From Pardosa pseudoannulata (Eukaryota > Arthropoda > Arachnida > Araneae > Lycosidae): 64,000 nucleotides of DNA. The position numbers were made by a program, and so were the translations under genes. The notes under the pieces were generated by a model. The model searched no databases, was not told the DNA's origin, and worked only from the letters and a program-made list of their open reading frames with translations. Location: positions 48,077,404-48,141,403 of the forward strand of contig CM063502.1 of NCBI GenBank assembly GCA_032207245.1, given 5' to 3'. This document shows positions 13,436-26,195 of the stretch, piece after piece (within the stretch, counting starts at the first letter, position 1; each line of letters opens with the position of its first letter).

Positions 13436-16400
13436 CATAAAAAATGCAATCTAACATTTGTTTACGTAACTCTGTTAAAGAAATTAAAATAATTAAATTC
13501 TAAATCCATGCACAGATTTATCACAGATATAATTAAGAACAAATACAAAAATTTCAAATTTCTATCAAGAAAACGAATAACCCTAGCGTTGTAAACAGGA
13601 AAATGAAGAAAAACTGAGCATGGAGAAAAATATAAATTTTCATTTGTTAAGAAAAGCCTCTATAACGGAAATAATGTGCAAATTACCTCTTTATCTGTAA
13701 TAACTAAATAAAACTAAAGCATAAATGTGGCATATCAACTTTAATGAAAAATGAATGCATTTTTAATGTCAGTAAAAAAAAAAGTCGACAACAATTCCTC
13801 TTGTTTGAATATATTTTTAAAATTCACCCGTAAATCTAATTGTTAGTAGTACGGTTTTAATCTCTGCACTATAGAAAAACTATTTAATAAATTTAAATTT
13901 TGTATTTTAAATACAAACACACAAATTGCATACAAAATGGCTTATCATTTTGAATGAGTAGAATTCAAAGAAAAACAAAGACGGTGATGAAGCCAATTAC
14001 GAAAATAACTGTAGCCTACGCAACACTACGTTTTTGACATAAACAATCGAAAGCAGTTGTATATAACCCCCTTAACTTTTAATATGTTAACACTTTTCTT
14101 AACACAGTTCCATTGAGAAAATAAAATTAAATAATTTAATAATATCCTCAGTTTTAACGTTATTAGAAAAAAAATGACACACCTATATTAAATGAATAAA
14201 TATCTCTCTAATTTTCTAATTTCATTATATAAAACATAAGCAACTTTTGAAATATTGAAGATACCGATTTCAAATGTTGCATGCATGTGTAAACAGGTTA
14301 GGCCGATAATTTGAGCTAACAAAAAGAAATGCAACTTTTTTACCAGATTTTTGGTACTGTGTCCCCTTAAGAACTGGAATTTTACTAATATCTTGCTTCA
14401 GAAAATGTTTTATCCTTAGAGATTATAACAGCGTAGTATAAGGTGGAATGACAGCAATGGTACTGGTATTATACATGATCTGTTGAGCACTAAAGAACTT
14501 GAATTTAATTGTGATTAATTCCTTTTTATTTGTATTATAGTGAGTTTTTGCCTAACTCTGATCTGCTTATGGTGTCCGATGACATCTTATCAAGCATAGT
14601 TAGAAATATTATATACGGCAATGGTTCATGTCATCGAATAATTTTTACAAAAAACATCTGTTTACAAAATATGTGATAATGTCAGTATTAATTGTAATGC
14701 TAATCTTAAAAGAACATTAAATTTTAAGATGGCAAACTCTTAAGTTTATAAGAACGATTTGTAGCAAATATTTAATGATTCCTGTGACAATAAGAATATA
14801 AATGATAATTTTCTTTGTATAACTATTATCAAAAGGGTAAAAAGGGATACCAAGATGAAAAATCAAGTGATTAATTCAAGTCTATTTGATCTTCCAGCCT
14901 AGAAATCCTTAAAATAAAAGAACAGTTTATAAAGGCTAGTCGGTGAACAAAAGATACTGTTTATTTTTGGGTATGGAGAAAAAGTATAGCTTTACTGAAG
15001 AAAGAAATAAATGAGACAAAGCGTAATTGATTTAATAATTTTATCCCAAATATTGATTTTAGGAGGGATAATATGAAGCCGTATAGATTTATAGACTTAA
15101 GGGGGCTAAGGAGACCATAATGATTTTAAATGAAAGTATTTTGGTCACAAATATATTGTTAAAGCTATTGGGAAGTTTTATATAGTATCTTAAAAAACAA
15201 CCCGTGACATATTGTAAAGGTTGTAAGATTTGTTTTAACAAAAAGAAACTCTGAATATAGAATTTTCAATTCTAATTTTAGTGTTGTGGAGCTCAAGAAA
15301 TTCATTTGTACAGAAGGGTAAGAATACAGGGTTGAATAATACATAAATAATAAAATAAGTTTTTATTAAGAATTTAGGTAAAAATATACGTAAGGTACTT
15401 CTAAGATTGCTAAACATAAGTTAGCACAATGGGATTCTAGCCGTGTTGTTGCAGGCCCTCCTTCTACCGGGATTGAAGAAAAATAAATCCTGTAATTGTA
15501 ATCAAATAAGGAGTTGCAAACCTATTTAATTAACCTCTGTCTAATATAAGATAATAAGTTAACGGATTTCTTTGTAGAGCGGGGCATGGCTGTTCTACAA
15601 ATGCTAAATACTCCAAGAACTTTTAGTGCTATAAAACGTTTACTAAAATCTGTGTTTAGTAGTAATTTTACTTTTCATTTGTCAAATTAAACCAAAAGAT
15701 GCCTGACAGTATTTTGTATGGTAAAAATATGTTCATGATACTACTCTTTGATAAATGTAGTTTTATTCATTGTCTTATTGCGCATGATTGACTATAGAAC
15801 TGGAGTAAAGAACTCTCCTCTTTATACTAGAGGTCATCCTGGACAATTTATAAGCGTATTGATGTGTGCATTAGTCTAAAAGGTTTTAACTCTTTTGTGT
15901 TACTGGGAAAAAATAGTGTAATCGTTTAGGTGCGAAATGCCTAGCATTCGTATGTACAAATATGTAACAATACTTTTAGAAAAGTATTAGTAAAGCGAAT
16001 GTTGCTAAAAACAGAAACTATTGGGGGTGAATAAAAATGAAAATAAATGTATAGTTTTATAATTTATTCATTTAATTATTTCTTTCAAAGAATTAGTTTT
16101 AGGATGATCTTATTACCGATTGTTCTGATAAAGCTGAGTTACGAAATGAAGATTTAAGAGAAGCTAATTTTCCAGAGTTTGGAAGAATACATAAAAAAAA
16201 TTAGATTTTCGCTGTATGTTTGGTAATTATTTTACAGGGCTACTATAAAATATTAATGCATTTTCAAAACACTGTATTCAAATTTATTACTTTTAGAAAT
16301 AGGAATAGTACATGAAAGTAACAAACTCGCTATTTTGTTTTTGCACACTCTATTTTTCTGTCTGCTCTTTGGGTTACAGGCCACACTTCTCGGTAGTATA

Positions 16401-17633
16401 GATCGTTTTGTATGGGCCGTTCTACTTCTGTGAGAAGACTGTGATCTGGATATGTTACAGTTACGGTTTTTCTGCAACTTTCTACGCTTTTCAAGGATTT
16501 TGTCTTCTAACAGTATGGAATACTTCCTTATTGGAACGTAGTTCATCGATACCATAAAGATTAACTTTCTATTCACTGAATTGAATGTTTAATGAGGATG
16601 ATACCTTTTTATTCTCCTGCGACTCCCCCCAAGTTCCATGATTTTATCTCTTGTGGCTTCTTCCTTTGAGGGAACATAAACGACATTGTTTATGTACCCC
16701 TACCAATGAAAATATTAGAAGAATTGAGGAAACGGATTGTACTGGACAATCAATAAAGCAGATGAAAATAAATTGTTGATCTTTGAAAGAAAAAAGCTAA
16801 GAAATAGATTCAGACTAGTAAAAGGGAATGGAATATGAAAATTAAGAAATAATATAAAAATACAACACAAATGCGGAGAACCTACTATAGTAAATATTAT
16901 TTAAGTTTCACAAATAAGATGACTAGAATACATGGAAAAATACAAAGATGAAAAAGAAAATCCCGTAAAAAAATTAACGTCTCATAAACCTGACGGAAAA
17001 GAAAGAGCAAACACCGAACAAGATGGTTTGACAGCGTGGAGTGATGGCTTAGAGGCATTGGTGTCAATCGCTGGAGGATTATGATATTGGATATATCTAG
17101 ATGGTTTAAACTGAGTCAACCTTGGTTGGTAATCGGATATAGAGTTTAAGAAGAAGAAAAGGGAACAAATCAATGCTGCAGAGAGAACCAGTATGACGTT
17201 ACAAAATGTGTAGAACGATTTCAACTACCGCCTGGAAGTGTGACCAGTGATAAACGTAGTACAAATTGTCTGTTATAATAAAATGTTTTTAAACACTAAT
17301 AAAATAAAATGAAATAGTATAATAGATTTATTCTTCAAATATAGTGTAAAGAAATCAAACACCATTGCTAAAACAGAGATGAATTAGTGTAAAAGAATTT
17401 ATATTGATAGTTTACTTTTAATCTATATTTATTCTTAATTTTTTTACACAGATAGTAAAATAATTAAAATAGATTTTAGTCACTGTTAATATTTCAGAAT
17501 ATGTGAGTATCTTCATAATATAATATAGTAAACTACCGAATACACAATGTGGTTGACAAATGTTCAGCGTTGCTGATGTGTTTTATGACGTATTAATGCA
17601 TACATGCAAAAATATGTAAATATAAGTTTATGC

Positions 17634-17880
17634 AAAGCCCTGTGGCGTTGTGGTAGCGCTTCGCGTTCTCCGAGGTTCGATACCCGGGTTGGAGAAGGTT
17701 CACTCAGCCTTCCATCCATTCAAAGGGTAGATAAACAGAGGACCAAGCATGCTTGGGAACTAAACACTGGAGGTTCTGCGTAAGGTTGACCGTTTAACAG
17801 GAACCCCAGGGCCCTTAGTCTCGGAAACGGAGATTGGCACCGTAGGCCTTGGTCCCCTAGGGGCTGTTGTTCCGAGATAT
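17634..17880 (+). mobile_element. Second tRNA-derived SINE family, single copy
   Basis: Box A TGGCGTTGTGG (17643-17653) and box B GGTTCGATACC (17674-17684) give a tRNA-like head. A GC-rich body of about 190 bp follows, unlike the AT-rich surroundings, with ccttggtcccctaggggctg near the end. The head cannot fold as a full tRNA across the required length, so a functional tRNA gene is unlikely. No poly(A) is evident. Confidence 0.7.
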
Positions 17881-18011
17881 TTAATTTATAAGCTTATGTT
17901 TGCTTATAAACTAAACGTACTTTGTGTCTGTGTAATAGATAATTTTTATGAAACTAAAAGTTTATTGTACTTTGGATTAAGGCCTTGGACCCTACCCGAA
18001 AAAAATATCAA

Positions 18012-18078
<67 letters not shown>

Positions 18079-19259
18079 AGAGAGACAGAGAGATAATAAT
18101 AGAACGATAAATATTAGATAGTAAAGACTGATATTTAAAATTACTTACTATGTAATGAGCTCCACGCAGCAATTACATAGAGGTAGATAATTGTTTAACC
18201 GTGTATAGAAGTCGTAAACCTTCCACACCCAATCCTTCTTACTTCCTTCCCGTTTTTATATTACTTCCCGTTTATACATTTATTGGAGTTATAAAGTTTT
18301 GATTATGGTTCTATTTTTTATTATTATAATATATTTTATCACTGATTACACAGGTAGGGTTTTTCTCTTCCGTACCGGCGACCGGAAGTTCGAATCTCAA
18401 AAACGTGTGGTCCAAACTGAACTGAATACTTTCTCGTTAGCTTAGTAAAAGCATAAATAACCAAATAGTGCGATATATAACATTTTTATAAGCCATAGTT
18501 TATTAGAATAACCCACAAAAAGGTTTTCAAAAGACGTGACATAACTAATTATGCATACCCATACCAAAAGCAAGGCGCAAAGCGGCTAGTACATTCTAAT
18601 AAGTCTGTGTAACATCCTCCATCCCCTCAAGCGGGTCCCGCTGTTTTGTTGTTTAAGTGCAGATTTTTCCTTTGAGCCATGTCAAGTTTTTAGTGTAAAA
18701 ATAGAAACTAAGCTCAGAAAATCTGAATAAACGTGTGAAATGAAAGGCAATTTATAATTTTATTCATAAAGTCTTGGAAGCAGAATTTTTTAACTTAACT
18801 TTATATAAAGATAGTTTGCATTAAATATAGAAGTTTGCATTAAATATAAGATAGTTTGCATTAAGAAATCAAATTTTTATTTTTAGGAAGAAAACTGAAT
18901 GAAGGATAAAAATCTCACTTTTACTAAGTTTTCGGCCTATACTTATTGACAGAAGGGCATTTCTTGGTATAATCATTAGTCTCCCTATTTTCTCACAAAA
19001 ACATATTTCTCTCTTTTTTGATTTGGAAGAGGGGGTATCCACACAGGAAAGAATTTCCCTTATAAATAGTTTAGGAATCTAGTTTTGTTTATAAAAATTC
19101 TCGCGGTAGCTCGACTAAGTTTCGTTTCGAGCCGCAATAGCTCCAGTAGGCAAAAGCAATGATATATTAGCTGGAGATTTGCGAGATAAAGGCTCGAGTT
19201 TGCCAAAGATCCGCTGTAATTATAAATGGTGGCTGGAGTACGTAAAATAGGTTTTTGGT
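17881..19259. other. Unassigned sequence
   Basis: Holds the TA/GA tract at 18014-18093, a possible decayed tRNA-like piece at about 18385-18405 (ggaagttcgaatctc, box-B-like only), and a short repeat of agtttgcattaaatata three times at 18808-18865. Confidence 0.45.
18014..18093. repeat. (TA)n then (GA)n microsatellites
   Basis: TA run to about 18077, then gagagagacagagagag. Confidence 0.96.
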
Positions 19260-19430
19260 CATAATGTTCTCCAAGTTTCCTAGTAATACATCTGTAGGTG
19301 GCAGGCCAAATCTGGGGATCTTCTGATTGGTGCATGCTTCTAAATTATGAGTTCACACTTGATGAAAGTCCTTGTTTTACCATATCTATTCTCTTCAAAC
19401 GAAAGCCACAACCCTTTGCCTATAATAGCC
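19260..19430. repeat. Dispersed repeat pair member (other copy at about 26050-26195)
   Basis: aggtggcaggccaaatctgg matches aggtggcaagccaagcctgg at about 26060, and ctcttcaaacgaaagccaca matches ctcttcaaacaaaaggcgca at about 26163, with similar spacing. The unit is unidentified. Confidence 0.65.
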
Positions 19431-21263
19431 AAGTGGTATTAGTAACAAAAACATAAATTTCTGAGCAAATGTTTATGTTCTAAAAGCAAAAACACATAAG
19501 AAATGTCTACAATGCTTGCCTATTACTTTATAGAAAATCATATTTTTTAGAAGTAAGATGGTGTAAAATGTAATGAAAAGTTTTTTCATACGATAGGAGC
19601 AACTGATGACTTATCTGTTATTTTAAAAGAAGCATGAGTAAAATCTAAAAATGTATGGGAAATTTACTATCCCAGCCATTTGAAATTCTTTTCATGATAA
19701 ATCTAAATATTTTTATAGAAGTGCGTATTTTTAGGATCATTAAACTATTGTCAGTTATTAATATGAGACTTCAAATAATCATTTTTCATTGAGAAAAATA
19801 AACTATATTGATCTAACATGTCTCCTGTAGTTTTTGTTGTTGTATAGAACCTGTAACATATGTATATCATGTCTTTGTATTCACTCCCCCTGAAAAAAAG
19901 GGGGTAGTTTATGAACTAGGGGGAGTATACTGGTTTAAACAAATGAACTGTCATATTAAACCTAAAATTGAAAGTTTAGTACAAGATAAAATAAACTCAT
20001 TGTAAAATTTTTGAGAGAAGAAAAAATAAAATAAAAATTTTAAAGTGTCATTTACAAAAATACTTTAGAGTGGGAGTATAGATAAAACGTAACCTCGTAC
20101 GAAAATGTTGATTGTGTTTGAAAAGTATCTGGAACGTGTTAAAACACTGGCATATTCGACTGGCTATTATATGTCGAATTGAGTTTTACACCTGAAATTT
20201 ATAGATTAAGCTTTAAACTTATTAGTTTTCCAAATAATTATTCTTTTATTTTCAGCACCAAAATTATGCATTCGACTGTTTGTAACCAGCAGGAATGAAT
20301 TACAGTGGTGTATTTTTCTTTTTAAACATTTATTTAGCTTAGTTTGTATTTGTTTTTTTACAGTTAAATGATATTTCGTAGCAACTGCCCGTGTTTTGTG
20401 TAGTTATTGAATTTTATTGAACACACTTTTTTTTAAGACAGCACAAATAATATATTACTAAACTTCAAGTTTTTAATTAGTTACATGTATAATTATTTAA
20501 CTCCCTCGAAATTCTGGATAAATATTCAGCATAATCATGCATCTTCGGAAAATATGTAACAAAATGCACACAGCGTTAAGACCTTACTTCTTCAAAGAAG
20601 CAGAGTTTATCATTCCCAGCGGTACCATATCATTAAGGAAATCAGGCTTTTGGTATCAAGTACAGGATTTAGAGTTCAGTGAGCTAATAATTGATTACTT
20701 TCTGCCAGTGACACTTTTGACAGCAATGAGTGCAAAAACTCTAAATCTTTCTCTTTATTCTTACCCCCTCCCCCGAGCTGTAAAGGGCATTGTAATGCAA
20801 GTTTGTTTTCCCCATGCAAATCATAACATGTCGAGCAAAGAATTTCAAAGCAGTAGCCGCATTATAACGATGATAAATGACGCAGCGTAAGAAGTTTTAT
20901 GTAGGAGAAGAATGCGTGTTAAAAGAGCGAGATTAATAAAATAAAAATTATGAACATGCGACGGAATTGTTTAAGAGACAAGACATCACAGTCTTTATAT
21001 TATAACCTGGAAGAAAAGCACGTCACATGTGGTATCGGAAAAAAATGCTCCAGGGATTTTTTCTACTCATGTAAGATTATTAAAGCGCTATTTACATTAT
21101 CAACTTTCATTATCAATTTACTGTTCAAATGCAATCCTTGCAGGTAATACTTTTCTTTACTTTCGAAGTTTATATGATCTTGGAAAATAGTTAATTGAAC
21201 ATTTTTTCATTTTTATATGAAATATAGAACTGAATATATTTTATCGCTCTATTTTGTTAAACT
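19431..21263. other. Unassigned sequence with one 117-codon open frame
   Basis: The frame at 20537-20890 (+) is among the longest outside known features and its region is less AT-rich than its surroundings, but I see no motif, no signal peptide and no flanking splice pattern that joins the neuroligin. Chance or an old repeat is more likely than a gene. ACTCCCCCT and its inverse at 19883-19926 form a weak hairpin. Confidence 0.4.
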
Positions 21264-21615
21264 TTATATATATGGCATGTCTACAAAAGGGGTAATTAGA
21301 AATTACGTGAGTTATAAGCGATTTTAAAAAGGGAACTCTTTTATAATAATAAAATAAATGAAAAAGACCCATGCTGGCGTAAGCTTTTAGGATAATCCGG
21401 TCCATACGGAAGGATTTTGGAACAATTTGATGAGCTTTCAAATAGGTAGCAGTCAGTTAGCGCGTGGACATGGAGCTGTCAACACCTTTACCACGCTTAT
21501 CTCAGCCACGATAAATGAAAATGGCACAAGTTGCTTTTAAATAGAGCTATGATTTAATAAACTTATTATTATCAAGAAAGACTGTTTTCCATTCACCTTA
21601 AAACTGGATCACGAT
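21264..21615 (+). repeat. Dispersed repeat, about 350 bp, copy 1
   Basis: Matches 59750-60096 in inverted orientation along its length, including cgattttaaaaagggaactc, agcgcgtggaca/gcgcgtggata and gactgttttccattc. It starts next to a short (TA)n and ends at a (CA/CGCA)n tract (21615-21660). No coding potential resembles a known protein. Confidence 0.9.
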
Positions 21616-21660
21616 ACACACACGCACGCACGCACACACACACACATGCACGCACGCACA
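21615..21660. repeat. (CA)n/(CGCA)n microsatellite
   Basis: Compound tract directly at the end of the dispersed 350-bp repeat. Confidence 0.95.
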
Positions 21661-21773
21661 TTTCCATCAGTTATTATAGTACTAGTATTGATAACTGTGA
21701 AGTATCAGTTGCATCAAAAATTCCTTTGATAGTCCTCATAAGGTTAAAGGGCAAACGAATTTTTGCCCCTCAC

Positions 21774-22390
21774 TTTATCAAAGCATTTATCAAAGTTTTT
21801 TTTAAAGATAATAATATTATTTTAATATCGTTTTGCTGATGGCAAGTTCTTTCGATTGTCTCATAAGTGTTGTAAAATGTTAGAAACCGGAATAATCTCT
21901 AATTTGATACTATTTGTGTGTTTTTATCTGGAAAGGGAAAATTTTTCCCCTTTACCTAAAAAAAAAACTGCATGGTATGATGCTTTATCAAAGTCTGTTT
22001 TTTTAAAGATAATAATATTTTAATATCGTTTTGCTGATGGAAAGTTCTTCCAATAGTCTCATAAGTATTGTAAAATGTTAGAAACCAGAATAATCTCTAA
22101 TTTGATACTATTTGAGTGTTTTTATCTGGAAAGGGAAAATTTTTCCCCTTTACCTAAAAAAAAAAAAACTGCATGGTATGATGCTTTATCAAAGTCTGTT
22201 TTTTTTAAAGATAATACTATTTTAATATCGTTTTGCTGATGGAAAGTTCTTCCGATAGTCTCATAAGTATTGTAAAATGTTAGAAACCAGAATAATCTCT
22301 AATTTGATACGATTTGAGTGTTTTTATCTGGAAAGGGAAAAAATTTCCCCTTCACCTTAAAAAAAAAAAAAAAACTGCATGGTATGATGC
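21774..22390. repeat. Three-copy tandem repeat, unit about 200 bp
   Basis: Copies at 21774-21983, 21984-22184 and 22185-22390. The unit runs from tttatcaaag through ttgctgatgg, tctcataagt and aatctctaatttgatac to gcatggtatgatgc. The copies are over 90 percent alike by eye. Their main difference is the length of a poly(A) stretch before the end (9, 12 and about 16 A), growing from copy to copy. Confidence 0.93.
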
Positions 22391-22920
22391 ATTACCATTA
22401 AATTGCATACTCTGCTCAGCATGTTCGAACAGACAGAGTTTATCTAACCTTCTCCAACTTCCTTTTATTGATTGAATGATGGAGCCCATTTGAGCAGGAA
22501 GATCACGCGTTTCTTCCGTTCCAGAATCGTCGGAACTGAATTTTATAACTCTAGGGATTTTGTTTGTTGCTATAAATCTAGCACTATTTCACGAGGGTCT
22601 TATTCTATCTTTCACTTCAGTCCAATGCTTTTGAAGCTGTAGTAGAAATAAACGATACTCCCCTTGAAAGGAAATACATTAATAAGGTATCTTATTATTT
22701 TCAGCATTCATACATCAGGAGAGAGGTATCAGCCTTGTGAGCACATATGCAGTCAAGAAGCTATTTACATATGCTCGCAGCAGTGATGAAATAATGGTAA
22801 AAATTAAATTTCGGAAATACAGAAAATGACTTATTTTAATTTTTCAAATATTGTTAGGGGAAAATATATTAAAATGGGTACACCGACCACTGTTTCGTAC
22901 CTCTATTGGCTCCTTTAATG
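22391..22920. other. Unassigned sequence
   Basis: Between the 200-bp tandem repeat and the Tc1 relic. Nothing recognised. Confidence 0.5.
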
Positions 22921-23770
22921 TACACTGGTGCTCAAAATTATGACAATTTTCAGATTTGGTCGATTATATCCAAGACTAATGGACAGATAATAATGAAATT
23001 TGGTTTCAATATAGAATATTATATTAAAAAAAAACTAACAGTTAAGAATGCACACACATAATCGTGCGTAACTCTTACACCAACCACTGTTTCTCCTTTT
23101 AAAGACATGAAAGCGTAAGTGACCATTCAACATGATGTCTTCCATCGTCAGCATCAAACATGCACTATCATAATGATAGGTTTCTTTTCAGTGATGTGTC
23201 TCTGTTCAGCAAACCACTAATTTTCCACCTACTTTCATTTCGAGAGATTCAAGGACCCACTTCAGTGTTCAAAAAATAGTCCATTACAGCTAAGGAGGTT
23301 TGATGGTCTGGAGAAGTGTTCTGGTGAATAGCCGCACACCCCTTGAAAGTGCACTGTGACTACTATAAAGTATAGGGATGAGACTTGGGAGTCGCATGTT
23401 TGTCTTTTTCAGAGTGATTCCTTTTAATGACAAACAAGCGCGGCAACATAAGAAATCTGGTTGACAATTTTCATTAAAGTGAAGATATTCGGGGAATGAA
23501 TTGGCCAGCCAATGTTCCAGATATCAGCCTGATAGTTTGGGATTCTCTCAGGAAGATATATCTGTATTTGTGTTCGATGGTGTAACCGCTGTTTTATACT
23601 TCTCGACTCTGATGAGTGTTACGCACGATTATGCGTGTGTATTATAACTGGTGAAATGCTTTTTTGTATTATATCAACCTATATTAAAAATAAACTTTAT
23701 TGAAATCTGTCCAGTAGTTCTGTAGATAACCGAACAAACCTGAAAATTATCTTAATTTTGAATACATGTA
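22921..23770 (+). mobile_element. Tc1-type relic with long inverted ends (internally deleted)
   Basis: Long imperfect terminal inverted repeats of about 155 bp: 22921-23075, starting tacactggtgctcaaaatta, and 23616-23770, whose reverse complement follows the same course including acacacgcataatcgtgcgt near the inner edge. Between them is a decayed transposase: MVWxxVLVNSRTPLE-like text near 23300-23345, and SEDI-GMNWPANVPDI near 23480-23535, the Tc1 block that precedes the catalytic Glu. The Glu block itself has decayed. Much of the N-terminal coding region is absent, so the element is only about 850 bp. Confidence 0.85.
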
Positions 23771-25104
23771 TAGTAGTACAGTATTAGTTGTCATCCCATA
23801 CTATCGAATTAAATTTGTACTGCTGTCATGAAATGCTCTCAAAGTAGTATTTTTCTCACTAAATTGACTTTTATAATAAATATATAATATTTATAGTAAT
23901 ATATGTACTACAAACTGTATGTTATATGAAGGACATAATAGTTTTTAAAACTATTTATTTTTTTCAAATTCGGTTGCGTCCATCGTTATTATTTGTGTCG
24001 AATGTGTCTATGGCACAAAATTATTAAGAATTTATAGCAGTTAAAATCATATATCTCTTTTTGATTTTGAAAATAAATTATGATTTCAATGGATTTTGTT
24101 CCATAAAAGCAATAAGGAAACATAAAAGATTATATATATTTTGAAATAGTTGTTTGAAAATTACGCATTTGTATCAGTTCGTGCTTATAAAATAAACATT
24201 GATTCATGAGGATTAAAAAATTTCAACTACTTTACTTTATTGGAAAATTTGTATTTGTGATCTATCATGAATCTACTTTATCATATTTCTGGTAGAATTT
24301 TTAATGTTTTACAGTTGAATAAAAAGTAGGAGACGTAAAGGGAAATTTAATAAATATTAGAAAAAAAGGCTTAATTTAACATTTTTTAAAGTTCTTTTAA
24401 TGTTTAGGTAGTAGAGGCATCATAAATGTTAGACCAGTTTAAAAAAATAATACATTTTAGACGAATAATAAGCAAGTAAAGGCATACAGCTGTTTCGGGG
24501 TTAAAATTCCTTCCTTTAATTCATTGAAACTTTTAATTTTCCATTCCGTAAATTTGTGCATTTTTCTTTGTCTCACTTACCAACAATTTTTACGCAAATG
24601 TTTTATGCCCAGTTTAATAAGAAAAAAATTTCTTGTCACTTTTGGTTATTCTATAAATTGAAAATTTTTCTCTGTGGCTGTGTATAGGGATAATATTAAT
24701 TTTTTTATAGGAGTCCGAAGTGTATACACTTTACTTAAAATCTCCCAAACTGCTGGGTAACTACTAAAATAAAATGTAATCATACCAAACTGCAACAAAA
24801 TAAGAACTTTATTAGGCTAAATCAAATATATCAACTTAAATATATCCGTTATATATTAGGCTTAAAAAAACTTCTTTAAAGTTCAAAAAAGCAAACAAAA
24901 TATTTCCTTCATTCTCACACGAAAGGAAGAAAGGTAAGAAAAAGAAGGAAAAGAGAAATAAAACAGCCAAAGTTTCAACATAGCGTAAAGTCAACTTTTA
25001 TTTCAGTTGTTTTGGAACGAGAATCAAAAAGTTTTTGAGAGCAAGTACATGAGGCGTCATTCTTTCGAATGTCAGTTCAGAATGCATTAGGATTTTTATT
25101 GTGG
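23771..25104. other. Unassigned AT-rich sequence
   Basis: No frame over 60 codons and no repeat relation noticed. Confidence 0.5.
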
Positions 25105-25602
25105 GCATGCTAAGATTACTTTAAAAACGTTCTTTGAAGCTTAAGTGATTTACTTCCTATGCTTAATTAATGAAGGAGTTAGTATTCAAGATTACCTCAT
25201 CAATAGGATGTCTTAACAAGTCCCAAAAAGTTAATTTTCGGTATTAAAAGTTAAAATTAACCAATACTAGTGATTATTGTTAAGATTTTAGAAAGCAGTC
25301 TTTTAAAGTAACTTTGAAATATCCTTCCCTTACATTATGTAATCTTGGACGCAAACTTTTACATTTAAATTACGTTTATTCTCTGCTAAAGATTTTTATT
25401 CAAACTTCTACAAGAACAAATATTTTCTCTTCTAGAAGAATAAGTGCACAAGAATCTGTAACATAAGAATAAATCTTGCAAAAAACATTCTTGTATATTT
25501 GTGTACAGGCTAAGATTAGTTTAAAAGAGTTTTTTAAAGATTAAGTGATGTAATTCTTTATAATGACAAGAGGGTTATGAGGTCGACATTCAAGACGTCC
25601 AT

Positions 25603-25781
25603 GCCGAACGATGGCCGATTGGTTAGGGTGCTGGCCTTCGGTACCAGAGTTCGTGGGTTCGAATCCTACTGTGGAATGGATGTTCATAGCCGTTCGAAAT
25701 ACGTTTTAAGCTGCAGGTCCCGGTCTCATTAGCCCTCGTGTTGCAAAAAGTAGACCGTAGCACTCCAAACCAAACCAAATC
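25603..25781 (+). mobile_element. tRNA-derived SINE, full-length-looking copy 1
   Basis: The tRNA-like head has box A TGGCCGATTGG (25612-25622) and box B GGTTCGAATCC (25656-25666), an RNA polymerase III promoter. The body runs through aagctgcaggtcccggtctc and the 3' end has the repeated ccaaa motif. The same family recurs at 25860, 5198 (minus), 47787 (minus) and as a 3' fragment at 8230. It was inserted into the second copy of an older tandem duplication. Confidence 0.9.
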
Positions 25782-25859
25782 AAGCCGGCCAAAGATCTAC
25801 CATGTTTGTTAATGGCGACGGGCACACATAAAATAGTTTCGTAGTTGCAATGTCCAAGT

Positions 25860-26043
25860 TCGAACGATGGCCGAATGGTAGAGCGATACTCTTCGGAATA
25901 GGAGTTCGCAGGTTCGAATCACGCTATGGGCATGGCTGTTCGTAGACGTTCGGAATCGGCTTTAAGCAGTAGGTCCCGGTCTCATTAGCTCTTGTGTACA
26001 AAACAGTAGGCCGTAGCTCTCCAAACCAAACCAAACCAAACCA
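25860..26043 (+). mobile_element. tRNA-derived SINE, copy 2 of the same family
   Basis: Box A TGGCCGAATGG (25868-25878) and box B GGTTCGAATCA (25911-25921), followed by the shared body (ggtcccggtctcattagc) and a (ccaaa)n 3' end. Same orientation as the copy about 80 bp upstream, with moderate divergence, so these are probably independent insertions. Confidence 0.9.
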
Positions 26044-26049
26044 ATTTCA

Positions 26050-26195
26050 AACGATACAGCTGGAGGTGGCAAGCCAAGCCTGGGGTTATCTGTTGGATAA
26101 GTGCTTTTAAATAACGAGGAGCCACTTTGAGCATAAAGTCGTTCTTTGATCTTATCGGGACTCTTCAAACAAAAGGCGCACCCCTTAATATGAGT
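26050..26195. repeat. Dispersed repeat pair member (other copy at about 19260-19430)
   Basis: Same order of motifs as 19260-19430, in the same orientation. It directly follows SINE copy 2 and belongs to the insertion that split the older tandem duplication. Confidence 0.65.

Larger units (their letters stand above)
8341..17633. other. Unassigned AT-rich sequence
   Basis: Contains the palindrome at 10332 and the (TA)n at 13405. There are also short local duplications: attaatatta/tagttaatatt-type at 8846-8930, and catatattagcattaca twice at 11780-11830. No exon or RNA gene was recognised. Confidence 0.5.

Noticed and set aside
16253..16576. 107-codon minus-strand frame rich in Lys, Arg and Ser
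   Set aside because: No motif or splice context; likely chance.
17896..18096. Open frame running through a (TA)n tract
   Set aside because: Its length comes from the microsatellite coding for Ile-Tyr repeats.
20537..20890. 117-codon open frame as a possible gene
   Set aside because: No motif, no splice context and no neighbouring coding sequence; kept only as a note.
25611..25683. Candidate functional tRNA gene
   Set aside because: Only box A and B are preserved, no acceptor-stem pairing is evident, and the sequence continues into a SINE body with a ccaaa tail.
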